Below are positions 1 to 7,271 of a stretch of 8,697 nucleotides of DNA, piece after piece. The translations under genes and the position numbers were made by a program. This DNA is from an uncultured Clostridia bacterium (GTDB taxonomy: Bacteria; Bacillota; Clostridia; Christensenellales; Aristaeellaceae). The notes under the pieces were generated by a model. It saw nothing but the letters and a program-made list of their open reading frames with translations, did no database searches and was not told the DNA's origin. Position 1 is the first letter of the stretch. Every line of letters starts with the position of its first letter. Where the stretch lies: NCBI GenBank assembly GCA_947600345.1, contig CANQGC010000112.1:1-8697 (forward strand), written 5' to 3'.

Positions 1-394
1 CCTGCTGCTGACCTTCTTTTTCCGCTACATGCGGCCGCTCATCGACAATGGCTACGTCTATGTGGCGCAGCCGCCGCTGTTCAAGCTGCAAAAGGGGCAG
101 ACGGTCAAGTATGCCTACAACGAGGAGGAAATGAAGGTCCTCTCGGCCGAGATGCCGGGCGCCAAGATCAACCGCTACAAGGGCCTGGGCGAGATGAACC
201 CCGAGCAGCTGTGGGAGACCACGATGAACCCCGACGGCCGCAAGCTCGTGCAGGTGACCATCGAGGACATGGCCGAGGTCGAGCGCCGCGTGACGATCCT
301 GATGGGCGACAAAGTGGAGCCCCGCAGGAACTACATCAGCGAGTACGCCGACTTCAACAAGGTGGACGACTTCCAGCCCGTGGGCGAGGTGTAA
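1..394 (+). CDS. parE: Type II DNA topoisomerase subunit B, C-terminal end (ParE/GyrB family, probably topoisomerase IV ParE)
   Basis: This is the 3' end of a gene cut by the window edge; the reading frame is open from base 2 and stops with TAA at 392-394. The roughly 130 visible residues cover the end of the TOPRIM region and the GyrB/ParE C-terminal domain. The family signature RYKGLGEMN is present, followed by EQLWETTMNPDGRKL and LMGDKVEPRR. The B subunit supplies ATPase and TOPRIM functions to an A2B2 enzyme that passes one DNA duplex through another in the cytoplasm. The stretch VERRVTILMGDKVEPRR before a short acidic tail resembles, from memory, Bacillus ParE more than GyrB, and the next gene is ParC-like. 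The subunit B family is certain; ParE rather than GyrB is an inference, because the ATPase domain lies outside the window. It sits 3 nt upstream of the A-subunit gene, so the two are presumably co-transcribed. Confidence 0.9.
   Translation, partial: LLLTFFFRYMRPLIDNGYVYVAQPPLFKLQKGQTVKYAYNEEEMKVLSAEMPGAKINRYKGLGEMNPEQLWETTMNPDGRKLVQVTIEDMAEVERRVTILMGDKVEPRRNYISEYADFNKVDDFQPVGEV
386..391 (+). promoter_or_regulatory. Ribosome binding site of the topoisomerase A-subunit gene
   Basis: GAGGTG lies 6 nt before the ATG at 398, inside the last codons of the upstream B-subunit gene. It fixes the start of the A subunit and suggests translational coupling between the two genes. Confidence 0.75.
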
Positions 395-397
395 TTC

Positions 398-2821
398 ATG
401 GCGAGAAAGAAAGACGAACCGAAGATGCTCCGCCCGGAGGAGATCATCCAGAAGACCATGGAGGACGTGATGCACGACTCCATGATTCCGTACTCCGAGC
501 ACGTGATCCTGGAGCGCGCGCTGCCGAGGGTCGAGGACGGCCTGAAGCCCGTGCAGCGGCGCATCCTCTATACGATGCACGAGCTGGGCAACACCCCCGA
601 CAAGCCCCACAGGAAGTGCGCGCGCATCGTCGGCGACTGCCTGGGCAAGTATCATCCCCACGGCGACAGCTCCGTGTACGATGCGCTGACGCGCATGGCC
701 CAGGACTTTGCCATGCGGGAGCGGCTGGTGGACGGCCACGGCAACTTCGGCTCCATCGACGGCGACAGCCCGGCGGCGATGCGCTACACCGAGGCGCGCA
801 TGACGGAGCTGGCGATGGTCATGCTCCGGGACATCGACAAGGACACGGTGAACTTCCACCTGAACTTCGACGACACCCAGAAGGAGCCGGACCTGCTGCC
901 CGGGCGCTACCCGAACCTGCTGGTCAACGGCGCCAGCGGCATTGCCGTGGGCATGGCCACCAACATACCGCCCCACAACCTGGGCGAGGTGATCGACGGC
1001 GCGGCGGCGCTGATCGACAACCCGAAGCTCAGCACCGAGGAGCTGATGAAGTACATCCCGGCCCCCGACTTCCCGACCGGCGGCGTGCTGGCGGTGGACG
1101 GCGAGCTGCTCTCCGCCTACGAGACCGGGCGGGGCAAGCTCCAGGTTCGAGCGAAGGTGCACATCGAGAACGGCACGGCGGGGCGGAAGCTCATCGTGAT
1201 GGACGAGATGCCCTACCAGGTGAACAAGGCGGCGCTGCTGGAGAAGATTCTTCGATTGAGCGAGGAGAAGAAGAGCCTGCTCTCCGGCATCTACGACATC
1301 CGCGATGAATCCGACCGCATGGGCATGCGCGCGGTGGTCGAGGTGCGCAAGGATGTGGACCCGGAGAAGCTGCTGAAGGTATTGTACAAGTACTCCGACA
1401 TGCAGGTGACCTTCGGCGTGAACATGGTGGCCATCGCCGGCGGCAAGCCGGTGCAGATGGGCCTCAAGACCATGCTCGAATACTACATCGAGCACCAGAA
1501 GAACGTCGTCACCTGCCGCACCAGGTACGAGCTCAGCCAGGCCGAGGCGCGGGCGCACATACTCGAAGGGCTCATCATCGCCGTGGACAACCTGGACGAG
1601 GTGATCCGGCTGATTCGCTCGTCCAAGACGCCCAAGGAGGCCAAGGGCAAGCTGATCGAGCGCTTCCAGCTCACGGACGTGCAGGCCCAGGCGATCCTGG
1701 ACATGCGCCTGCAGCGGCTGACAAACCTGGAGGTCGTGGCGCTGAAGACCGAGTACGCGGAGCTTCAGAAGAAGATCGCCGAGTACAAGGCGATCCTGGC
1801 GAGCGAGCGGAAGCTGATGGGCGTCATCAAGAAGGAATTGAAGGAGATTCGGGACAAGTTTGCCAACCCCCGCAGGACGGAGCTCGTGCCGGGCTTCGAC
1901 GCCATCGAGATCGAGGAGGCGGCCGCCGCCCCGGACGAGGCGCGGGTGCTGCTGACCCGCAACGGCTTCGTCAAGCGCATGCAGCCCAAGCTCTGCGACA
2001 AGGCGCTGGCGGGCGGGGAGTTCAACGATCCGCCGGTGGCGAGCATCGACTGCCTGACGAACCAGAAGCTATTGTTCTTCACCGACCTGGGCTACTGCTA
2101 CCCGGTGGCGGCGGAGCAGATTCCCGAGGCCCGCGCCAAGGAGCGCGGACTGCCGCCGGGGGGACTGCTGGCGGGCATGGAGAAGGACGAAAAGCTGGTG
2201 GGCGTGCTGAACTCCGGCGACTGGAGCGGCGAGGTGCTGCTGGCCAGCGAGAAGGGCTTGATCAAGCGCGTGGCGCTTGCCGACCTGAACGTGCGCAAGG
2301 GTCGCTATGCGGTGATGAACCTGAAGGACGGCGACCGGCTGCTCTGCGCTCAGGATGCGAAGCTGGGCAGGAGCGTGCTATTGATCTCCGAGCTGGGCAT
2401 GGCGATTCACTTCGCCTTGGAGGAGGTTTCGCTGATCGGGCGCACGGCGGCGGGCGTGAAGTCGATGGCGCTGGCGCCGGGCGACCGCGTGGCCTTCGCC
2501 TTCCTGCACGACAGCGAGGGCGAGGTCGTGCTGGCCACGGACCTGGGCTATATGAAGCGCTGCCTGCTGGTGGACTTCGACCGCCAGGCCCGGGGCGGCA
2601 AGGGCGTGAAGTGCATCACGCTGATGAAGAACGGCTCGAACGGCGCGAAGGTGGCCGGCGCGCTGATGGTGAAGGAGCCCTACGACTTCCAGATTGTGCA
2701 GAAGTCGGGGACGATGACTCAGTACAACACCGAGGATGTGAGCATTGAGACCAAGGCCAGCAAGGGCCAGCCCTACGCCGTGGTCGTCATGGGCGACGTG
2801 GTGGTTGGGTTGACGAAGTGA
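398..2821 (+). CDS. parC: Type II DNA topoisomerase subunit A (ParC/GyrA family, probably topoisomerase IV ParC)
   Basis: This complete 807-residue DNA cleavage and religation subunit works with the B subunit encoded just upstream. The N-terminal breakage-reunion domain has DGLKPVQRRILY near residue 50, YHPHGDSSVYD at 85-95 and PAAMRYTEAR, with the catalytic tyrosine at Tyr130. Ser91 and Asp95 correspond to E. coli GyrA Ser83 and Asp87 and are the drug-sensitive residues. A coiled-coil region near 440-500 contains LDMRLQRLTNLE. From about residue 515 there are six beta-pinwheel blades, marked by repeated VLLxTxxGxxKR-type strands. Blade 1 lacks the usual GyrA box. Blades 4 and 5, with RTAAGVKSM and LGYMKR, look like Gram-positive ParC, but blade 5 carries QARGGKG near residue 730, close to a gyrase box. 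I favour ParC; a gyrase A subunit cannot be ruled out without the rest of the genome. Confidence 0.9.
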   Translation: MARKKDEPKMLRPEEIIQKTMEDVMHDSMIPYSEHVILERALPRVEDGLKPVQRRILYTMHELGNTPDKPHRKCARIVGDCLGKYHPHGDSSVYDALTRMAQDFAMRERLVDGHGNFGSIDGDSPAAMRYTEARMTELAMVMLRDIDKDTVNFHLNFDDTQKEPDLLPGRYPNLLVNGASGIAVGMATNIPPHNLGEVIDGAAALIDNPKLSTEELMKYIPAPDFPTGGVLAVDGELLSAYETGRGKLQVRAKVHIENGTAGRKLIVMDEMPYQVNKAALLEKILRLSEEKKSLLSGIYDIRDESDRMGMRAVVEVRKDVDPEKLLKVLYKYSDMQVTFGVNMVAIAGGKPVQMGLKTMLEYYIEHQKNVVTCRTRYELSQAEARAHILEGLIIAVDNLDEVIRLIRSSKTPKEAKGKLIERFQLTDVQAQAILDMRLQRLTNLEVVALKTEYAELQKKIAEYKAILASERKLMGVIKKELKEIRDKFANPRRTELVPGFDAIEIEEAAAAPDEARVLLTRNGFVKRMQPKLCDKALAGGEFNDPPVASIDCLTNQKLLFFTDLGYCYPVAAEQIPEARAKERGLPPGGLLAGMEKDEKLVGVLNSGDWSGEVLLASEKGLIKRVALADLNVRKGRYAVMNLKDGDRLLCAQDAKLGRSVLLISELGMAIHFALEEVSLIGRTAAGVKSMALAPGDRVAFAFLHDSEGEVVLATDLGYMKRCLLVDFDRQARGGKGVKCITLMKNGSNGAKVAGALMVKEPYDFQIVQKSGTMTQYNTEDVSIETKASKGQPYAVVVMGDVVVGLTK

Positions 2822-2849
2822 GGGGAGAAGTGCTTCGCATTAGATAGAG

Positions 2850-2887
2850 AAGGCGCCCGGCGAGTGGTTTGCTGGGCGCCTTTGTGT
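2850..2887 (+). terminator. Intrinsic terminator after the topoisomerase genes
   Basis: A 12-bp stem (2850-2861 with 2871-2882, one G-T pair) encloses a 9-nt loop, and TTTGTGT runs from the end of the stem. It starts 29 nt after the parC-like stop codon. The T tract is short. The other strand is also pyrimidine-rich past the stem, so the site might work in both directions between the convergent genes. Confidence 0.75.
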
Positions 2888-2959
2888 GGTGTTATGGGTC
2901 TTGGTTTTGAGAAGTGTGTGTGGAGGGGTGATACGCTTGAGCGGGGCGTTTGGTTGCTC

Positions 2960-2995
2960 TTTGATTTGGAAAGCCTTTTGGCTTTCCAAATCAAA
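2960..2995. repeat. Perfect 16-bp inverted repeat with TTTT loop
   Basis: The arms 2960-2975 and 2980-2995 are exact reverse complements (TTTGATTTGGAAAGCC and its partner) around TTTT. No T run follows on either strand, so it is a poor match to an intrinsic terminator. Its GGAAA(G/C)CC core recurs in the hairpin at 3212-3234, which suggests both belong to one family of elements. Confidence 0.8.
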
Positions 2996-3005
2996 ACTCG
3001 CTTCG

Positions 3006-3076
3006 GCGGCCCGCGGTATGGGGGCGATGGGGCGGTGGATCGAGTTACCCTGTTTGGCTTGATGGCCGCGGGCCGC
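3006..3076. repeat. 11-bp inverted repeat with 49-nt spacer
   Basis: GCGGCCCGCGG at 3006-3016 is the exact reverse complement of CCGCGGGCCGC at 3066-3076. Pairing can extend outward by a wobble and one further pair. The spacer contains no gene. In such GC-rich DNA an 11-bp match could be partly chance, but its place among other inverted repeats argues against that. Confidence 0.5.
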
Positions 3077-3083
3077 TGGTGTG

Positions 3084-3258
3084 CCGGGCTCTGCCCGGAC
3101 CCGCTGGGCTCCGCCCAGACCTGCTTAAGGGACGCTGTCCCTTAAGAATTCTGCGGCGCGCCGCCTCAAATCTTCGATTTGAGCCGGTGCGGTTCGGCCC
3201 TTGGGCCGAACTTGGAAACCCTTTGGGTTTCCAACCTTCAAGGACCTGAGGTTCCTTG
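3084..3258. repeat. Array of about eight short tight-loop hairpins
   Basis: Successive inverted repeats, none related in arm sequence except the first two, are spaced 0-8 nt apart. They are: 3084-3098 (6-bp stem, TCT loop); 3104-3118 (6 bp, TCC); 3124-3146 (10 bp, GCT); 3153-3164 (12-nt perfect palindrome); 3165-3183 (8 bp, TTC); 3192-3211 (9 bp, TT); 3212-3234 (10 bp, TTT); 3239-3258 (8 bp with one bulged T, TGA). No stem is followed by a convincing T run. The array fills most of the gap between two convergent operons and holds no credible coding sequence. It could act as a transcript end or mRNA stabiliser, or be a miniature repetitive element; the sequence alone does not say. Confidence 0.8.
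3086..3125. repeat. Imperfect 20-nt tandem repeat, two copies
   Basis: 3086-3105 and 3106-3125 match at 17 of 20 positions, and all three differences are transitions. Each copy covers most of one 6-bp hairpin plus its spacer (GACCCGCT or GACCTGCT). The first two hairpins of the array therefore look like a duplicated unit. Confidence 0.65.
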
Positions 3259-3292
3259 GATTCTCCCTTCTGGGGTTACGGCTGGGGTGGGG

Positions 3293-3796
3293 TCAGTCTA
3301 CGTCGTTCTCGACGGTGGCGGAGCTTGCGCCGCTATATTCGTCCTTCCAGATTACGTAGTCGGAGCTCGCGTAGCCGCTCTGCACGCTGGCCCAGTCCAG
3401 GCAGGCGTAGCCGGAGAAGCTACTGCCGTCCTCGGAGGTGAGCACCAGCGCCTCCACGCTGCCCTTGTCCGGCTTGCGCACCGGCACCGCGACGCGCCAG
3501 TTGCGGCCCGTCCACCAGGCCACGGCGTACTTGGTCTGGGGATCGGAGCCGGAGAGGCTCGAGAAGGAGCCCTGGGCGAAGCTGCGCCACTCGTCCGCGC
3601 TGGGCGACAGCCCGGAGAAGGGCAGGCCCGTGACCACCCGGTCGTAGTCGCCGGAGGCGAGGCAGGTGAGCGCCGCCTTCGCGAACTTGATCATCTTGGA
3701 GTTCAGCGAGGGCACATCCGCCAGCGCGGGCGCGCACGCGGCGATCATCAGCGCGGCGATCATCGCGCAGGCGAGCAGTTTCTTCATCTTCTTCAT
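3293..3796 (-). CDS. Small exported protein or lipoprotein of unknown function
   Basis: I do not recognise this 167-residue protein. It begins MKKMKK, followed by a hydrophobic stretch at about residues 7-20. The stretch ends in IAAC at 18-21, which fits a lipobox with Cys21 as the lipidated residue. An ALA|D site at 24-27 would equally fit signal peptidase I, so it is either a lipoprotein or a secreted protein. The mature part is soluble, with a helical start (MIKFAKAALTCLASGDYD) and then Trp/Tyr-rich strands such as YAVAWWTGRNWRVAVPV. That layout would be compatible with a small NTF2-like fold, a weak guess. The ATG at 3796 is supported by GGAGGG 6 nt upstream. The gene starts 24 nt after the holA stop and is probably the last gene of that operon. 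Confidence 0.8.
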   Translation of the reverse strand: MKKMKKLLACAMIAALMIAACAPALADVPSLNSKMIKFAKAALTCLASGDYDRVVTGLPFSGLSPSADEWRSFAQGSFSSLSGSDPQTKYAVAWWTGRNWRVAVPVRKPDKGSVEALVLTSEDGSSFSGYACLDWASVQSGYASSDYVIWKDEYSGASSATVENDVD

Positions 3797-3802
3797 GGGA
3801 AT

Positions 3803-3808
3803 CCCTCC
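3803..3808 (-). promoter_or_regulatory. Ribosome binding site of the small exported protein
   Basis: On the minus strand, GGAGGG lies 6 nt before the ATG at 3796, in the 24-nt gap after holA. It selects this ATG over the second Met at residue 4. Confidence 0.75.
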
Positions 3809-3820
3809 ATTTCGGGTTCG

Positions 3821-4867
3821 TCACTTGGACGAAGCCCGGGCCGGTTTTGTTGCATCCGGGGCGATGGCAAGTTTTAGAATCAGCATATCCAGTGCGGCGC
3901 GGTCGCGCAGCGCGCCGGACTTGATGGCGTAGTCGGCCTCCACGCAGGCGAGGTAGCGCTCCTTGAGCGCCTCCGCCGGGATCGAGCGTATCTGCCGCTG
4001 GATCATCTTTGCGCGGTAGGGGTTCAGGTTGAGCGCTCTCTGGAGCTCCGCCAGGTTGGCGCCGGAGTCCATCGCGTACTTCATGTGGGCGTCCAGCCGC
4101 AGCTGGCTGGAGAACAGCGCGATCAGCCGCACCGGGTTGCTGTCGCCCCGCAGCGCGGCGTTCGCCGCTTCGACGCCGTCCTTGAGCCTGCCTGCGAGCA
4201 GGTGATCCAGGATCACGAATACAGAGTACTCCGGCGAGGGCGTGACCACGGCGCGCACGGCGTCCGGGCTGATCTCCGCCGCGTCGCCCGTATAGGCGGC
4301 GAGCTTGTCCAGCTCCCCGGCGATGCGGGTCAGCTCCTGCCCGGCCATCATACCCAGCAGGTCCATCGCGGCGGGCTGCATGCGCTTGCCCAGGGGCTTC
4401 AGGCGCTGGTTGCACCACTTGGTGAGCGTCGCGCCGGTCAGGTAGTCGAAGCTCACGAAGCCCGGAAGCTTCTTGAGGTATGCGGGGAGCTTCTTCCTGC
4501 CGTCGATCTCCACGCTCATGTAGAACACCAGCGCGCAGCTCTCGGGCGGGTCCTTCAGCCACTCGAGCATGCGCTCGACGTCCTCCTCCTCGGCTTTTGC
4601 CTTGCCGGAGGCCAGCGGGGCCCAGTCGCGCACCACGACCACCCGGCGCTCGCACATCACCGGCAGCGTCTCGCAGGCGTCGATGATGTCCCGGGCGGAG
4701 CAGCCCTCCAGCGTGGCGTCGTTGAGCGCCTCCAGCCCGGCGGGGAGCAGCCTGGCCCGCAGCGCCGCCAGGGCGTCGCGCTTGATCAGCTCCTCGGGGC
4801 CGGTGAAGAGGTAGATGCGCTCGAAGCGGCCCTCCTTGATCGAGCGGTAGAGCTCATTCCAATCCAT
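3821..4867 (-). CDS. holA: DNA polymerase III subunit delta (clamp loader, HolA/YqeN)
   Basis: This 348-residue protein matches the length of Bacillus YqeN. Delta opens the beta sliding clamp as part of the clamp-loader complex at the replication fork. The N-terminus has the family's IYLFTGPEELIKRDAL (residues 19-34), a degenerate AAA+ nucleotide-site region in a subunit that does not hydrolyse ATP. The middle carries LTKWCNQRLKPLGKRM and ELTRIAGELDKLAAY. The C-terminal helical domain has SVFVILDHLLAGRLKDGVEA, LIALFSSQLRL and a final DYAIKSGALRDRAALDMLILKLA, all typical. The ATG at 4867 has GGAGG 6 nt upstream. The start overlaps the last 14 nt of comEC, so translation of the two genes is probably coupled. 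comEC-holA order is also known in Bacillus. Confidence 0.95.
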   Translation of the reverse strand: MDWNELYRSIKEGRFERIYLFTGPEELIKRDALAALRARLLPAGLEALNDATLEGCSARDIIDACETLPVMCERRVVVVRDWAPLASGKAKAEEEDVERMLEWLKDPPESCALVFYMSVEIDGRKKLPAYLKKLPGFVSFDYLTGATLTKWCNQRLKPLGKRMQPAAMDLLGMMAGQELTRIAGELDKLAAYTGDAAEISPDAVRAVVTPSPEYSVFVILDHLLAGRLKDGVEAANAALRGDSNPVRLIALFSSQLRLDAHMKYAMDSGANLAELQRALNLNPYRAKMIQRQIRSIPAEALKERYLACVEADYAIKSGALRDRAALDMLILKLAIAPDATKPARASSK

Positions 4868-7271
4868 CTCCGACCTCCAAAGGCAAGTATCCGCGAAGCA
4901 TGAGCGTGCCGTCCGGGCGCAGGTGGCAGGTGATCGCGCCCGACTGGTCGGTGCGCCAGACCTTCGCGCCCGCGGCCTCCAGCAGCTCGAGCGTCGCCTC
5001 CGCCGGGTGGCCGTAGCTGTTGTCCCGGCCCACGGAGATCACCGCCGCCGAGGGCGAGGTCTCCGCCAGCAGCGCGGCGCTGGTGCCGTCCCGCGCGCCG
5101 TGGTGCGCGACCTTCATCAGGTCGATGTCTCCGGCGAGGCCCTCCGCCACCTCCGCGGGCGCGTCCGCCAGGAACAGGGCCCGCGCGTCGCCGTACTCCA
5201 TGCGAAGGATCAATGAATCCTCATTCGCCGAATCCGCCGAAATTCCTGCCTGCGGCGAGAGCACGGACAAATTTACGTCCTCAGAGAGGGAGATTTCATC
5301 CCCGGCGCGCGTGGAAATCAGCTCCGCGCCGCGCGCTTGGGCCTCGTCCAGCGCGGCCTGGAGCTCGGGATCGATCTCGAAGCGGTTCCAGTTGACGGAC
5401 AGGTAGATGCGCCTGGGCGTGCAAACCTCCAGTATGTCGGCGAGCCCGAAGGCGTGGTCGGCGTGGGGGTGGGTGAGGAACAGCGCGTCGGGCGTGTAGT
5501 TCATGGCGCTCAGGTAATCGGCGGCGGGGCTGTAGTCGTCCCCGGCATCGACCAGGTATACGTGGCCCTGGCAGCGGAGCACGGCGCAGTCCGCCTGACC
5601 GGCGTCCAGGAACACGACGCTCACGCCCAGCGTCGTGCACCAGGCGCAGAGGTTTGCCAGGGGGATCGCCAGAACCACCGCGAAGGGCAGGAAGCGCCGT
5701 AGCCCCTTCGGCAGCCGGGACAGCTCCGAGGAGGCGAAGCAGACCGCGATGCACAGCCCGGACAGCCACAGCGGAAACCGCGCCACGCGCACCGACGAGA
5801 AGGGCAGCGCGGCGATGCCCGTCACGAGCTTCGTCAGCAGTCCGAACAGCCAGTCCGCCGCGGCGGCGACGGGCGCGAGGTTGAGCAGCGTGCCGATCAG
5901 CGCGGGGATGTAGCCGAGCATCGTCAGCGGCGCGGCGATCAGGTTGGTGAGCAGCGACCAGACCGGCTGGGAGCCGTAGGCGTTGACCACCGCTGGCAGT
6001 ATGGCGATCTGGGCGGCGAGCGTCATCGCCAGCGTGCCCGCCGCCCAGCGAAACGCGCGCCGCGCGGGGCTTCGGACGAATTCGTGCCCGCCCAGCGCCC
6101 GCTCCAGCAGCGGCAGGCGGCTCAGGGGCGACGCCAGCAGCACTATGCCCGCCGTCGCGCCGTAGGAGAGCACGAAGCCGGTGTCCAGCATCGCTGCCGG
6201 GCGGATGAGCAGGTGAATCAGCAGCGCCGCGCCCAGCCGGGTGATGCCGTCGGAGCGGCGTCCGGCGATGGGCCCGAGGCCGAATAGGGCGTACATCATC
6301 AGCGCCCGGGCCATCGAGGGCGCGAAGCCGGTCAGCACCGAGTAGCCGCACAGCAGCGCTAGCGTGATCCAGAACGCGATGTCGCGGTGCAGAAAGCGGC
6401 CCAGGATCAGCGCGATGATGCCCGCCAGTATGCTCAGGTGCATGCCGGAGATGGCCAGCAGGTGCGCGGCCCCGGCCTGGGCGTAGCTCTGCCGGTCCTC
6501 CTCGCTCAGGCCGCTGCGATCGCCCAGCACCAGCGCGCGGGCCAGGGGCGCGTTGTTCGGGAACAGCCGGTCGATGCGCTCGCCCAGACTGGCGCGGAGC
6601 CGCTCGATCCGGTCGCCCGGGCGGGCCGGAGTGTCCGCGAACGTCGCGTCCTCGATCTTTGCCGTGGCGTAGCTGCGCAGGTTTCGGGCGCGGCGGTAGT
6701 TGGCATAGCTGAACTGGCCGGGGTTGGTGGCCTCGTCCGAGCGCCAGAGGTTGGCGGTGACGCGAACTTCCTGCCCCAGGCGGACGGCTTGCAGCAGCGC
6801 ATCGTCGCCCCGCAGGTAGAGGCTGAGCTTGCCGCCGTATGCTATGCCGTCCACGCGGAAGCCGTCGAGCGTGCAGACGGTGCGCTGGGAATCCGGGCTG
6901 TATTCCGGCATCTCGCAGATGCGGCCGCAGAGCTCGACGCCCCTGCGCACGGGCAGCGGCGATACGGCGCTCCAGGCGACGTCGAAGCGCAGCATTCCCG
7001 CCGGGATCAGCGCGAGCATCAGGACCGCGAGGGCGAGGCTTCGCCTGCGCCGCAGGCAGAGGGGGAGCAGCAACAGCGCCGCCAGCGCAATCGCGGCGGC
7101 GCGCCGGGGCAGCTCGAGCCCATATTGCAGCATGCAGCCCGACAGGAACAGCGCCGCCGCCAACGCGAGCGGCCGCGCCCGCAGGAGGCGGGTGAGCGGA
7201 TCGCGCTCCCGAAGCGGAGGCGCGGTCTGTGCGCCGGAGCCGGCGGCCGGGCGGGAAGGATTGCTTTGCAT
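4854..7271 (-). CDS. comEC: ComEC/Rec2 family DNA-internalisation protein
   Basis: This 805-residue membrane protein forms the channel that carries single-stranded DNA into the cell during natural transformation. Three hydrophobic segments lie at about residues 34-95. An OB-like DUF4131 domain follows (about 95-225, with NPGQFSYANYRRARNL). Next comes the multi-helix Competence domain (about 235-530), with the hallmark AHLLAISGMHLS; ISGMHL is residues 274-279. The C-terminal metallo-beta-lactamase domain starts with VVFLDAGQADCAVL, has HPHADH at 601-606 and the paired His723-His724 in KVAHHGARDGTS. All domains and metal ligands are present, so the gene looks intact. The ATG at 7271 lies 30 nt after the preceding stop without a visible Shine-Dalgarno sequence, and the first 30 residues are Pro/Arg-rich. 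The true start is therefore uncertain. Whether the cell is naturally competent cannot be judged from here. Confidence 0.95.
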   Translation of the reverse strand: MQSNPSRPAAGSGAQTAPPLRERDPLTRLLRARPLALAAALFLSGCMLQYGLELPRRAAAIALAALLLLPLCLRRRRSLALAVLMLALIPAGMLRFDVAWSAVSPLPVRRGVELCGRICEMPEYSPDSQRTVCTLDGFRVDGIAYGGKLSLYLRGDDALLQAVRLGQEVRVTANLWRSDEATNPGQFSYANYRRARNLRSYATAKIEDATFADTPARPGDRIERLRASLGERIDRLFPNNAPLARALVLGDRSGLSEEDRQSYAQAGAAHLLAISGMHLSILAGIIALILGRFLHRDIAFWITLALLCGYSVLTGFAPSMARALMMYALFGLGPIAGRRSDGITRLGAALLIHLLIRPAAMLDTGFVLSYGATAGIVLLASPLSRLPLLERALGGHEFVRSPARRAFRWAAGTLAMTLAAQIAILPAVVNAYGSQPVWSLLTNLIAAPLTMLGYIPALIGTLLNLAPVAAAADWLFGLLTKLVTGIAALPFSSVRVARFPLWLSGLCIAVCFASSELSRLPKGLRRFLPFAVVLAIPLANLCAWCTTLGVSVVFLDAGQADCAVLRCQGHVYLVDAGDDYSPAADYLSAMNYTPDALFLTHPHADHAFGLADILEVCTPRRIYLSVNWNRFEIDPELQAALDEAQARGAELISTRAGDEISLSEDVNLSVLSPQAGISADSANEDSLILRMEYGDARALFLADAPAEVAEGLAGDIDLMKVAHHGARDGTSAALLAETSPSAAVISVGRDNSYGHPAEATLELLEAAGAKVWRTDQSGAITCHLRPDGTLMLRGYLPLEVGDGLE
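4874..4878 (-). promoter_or_regulatory. Ribosome binding site of holA inside comEC
   Basis: On the minus strand, GGAGG lies 6 nt before the holA ATG. It falls within the last codons of comEC and supports the overlapping start. Confidence 0.75.

Noticed and set aside
2864..3145. 93-codon open frame on the + strand in the intergenic region
   Set aside because: It starts inside the terminator stem, runs through several perfect hairpins, has a Cys/Trp/Gly-rich composition without domain features, and has no ribosome binding site.
3124..3146. Hairpin considered as the intrinsic terminator of the minus-strand operon
   Set aside because: The stem is strong, but no T tract follows it on the minus strand, and it lies about 150 nt past the stop codon with other hairpins in between.
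3084..3258. Possibility that the repeats are a CRISPR array
   Set aside because: There is no repeat of constant sequence with spacers of constant length; each hairpin has its own sequence, and no cas gene is near.
3179..3877. 232-codon open frame on the + strand
   Set aside because: It runs from the hairpin array through the whole antisense strand of the exported-protein gene into holA. Its Gly/Ala/Arg/His-rich composition is the usual shadow in GC-rich DNA.
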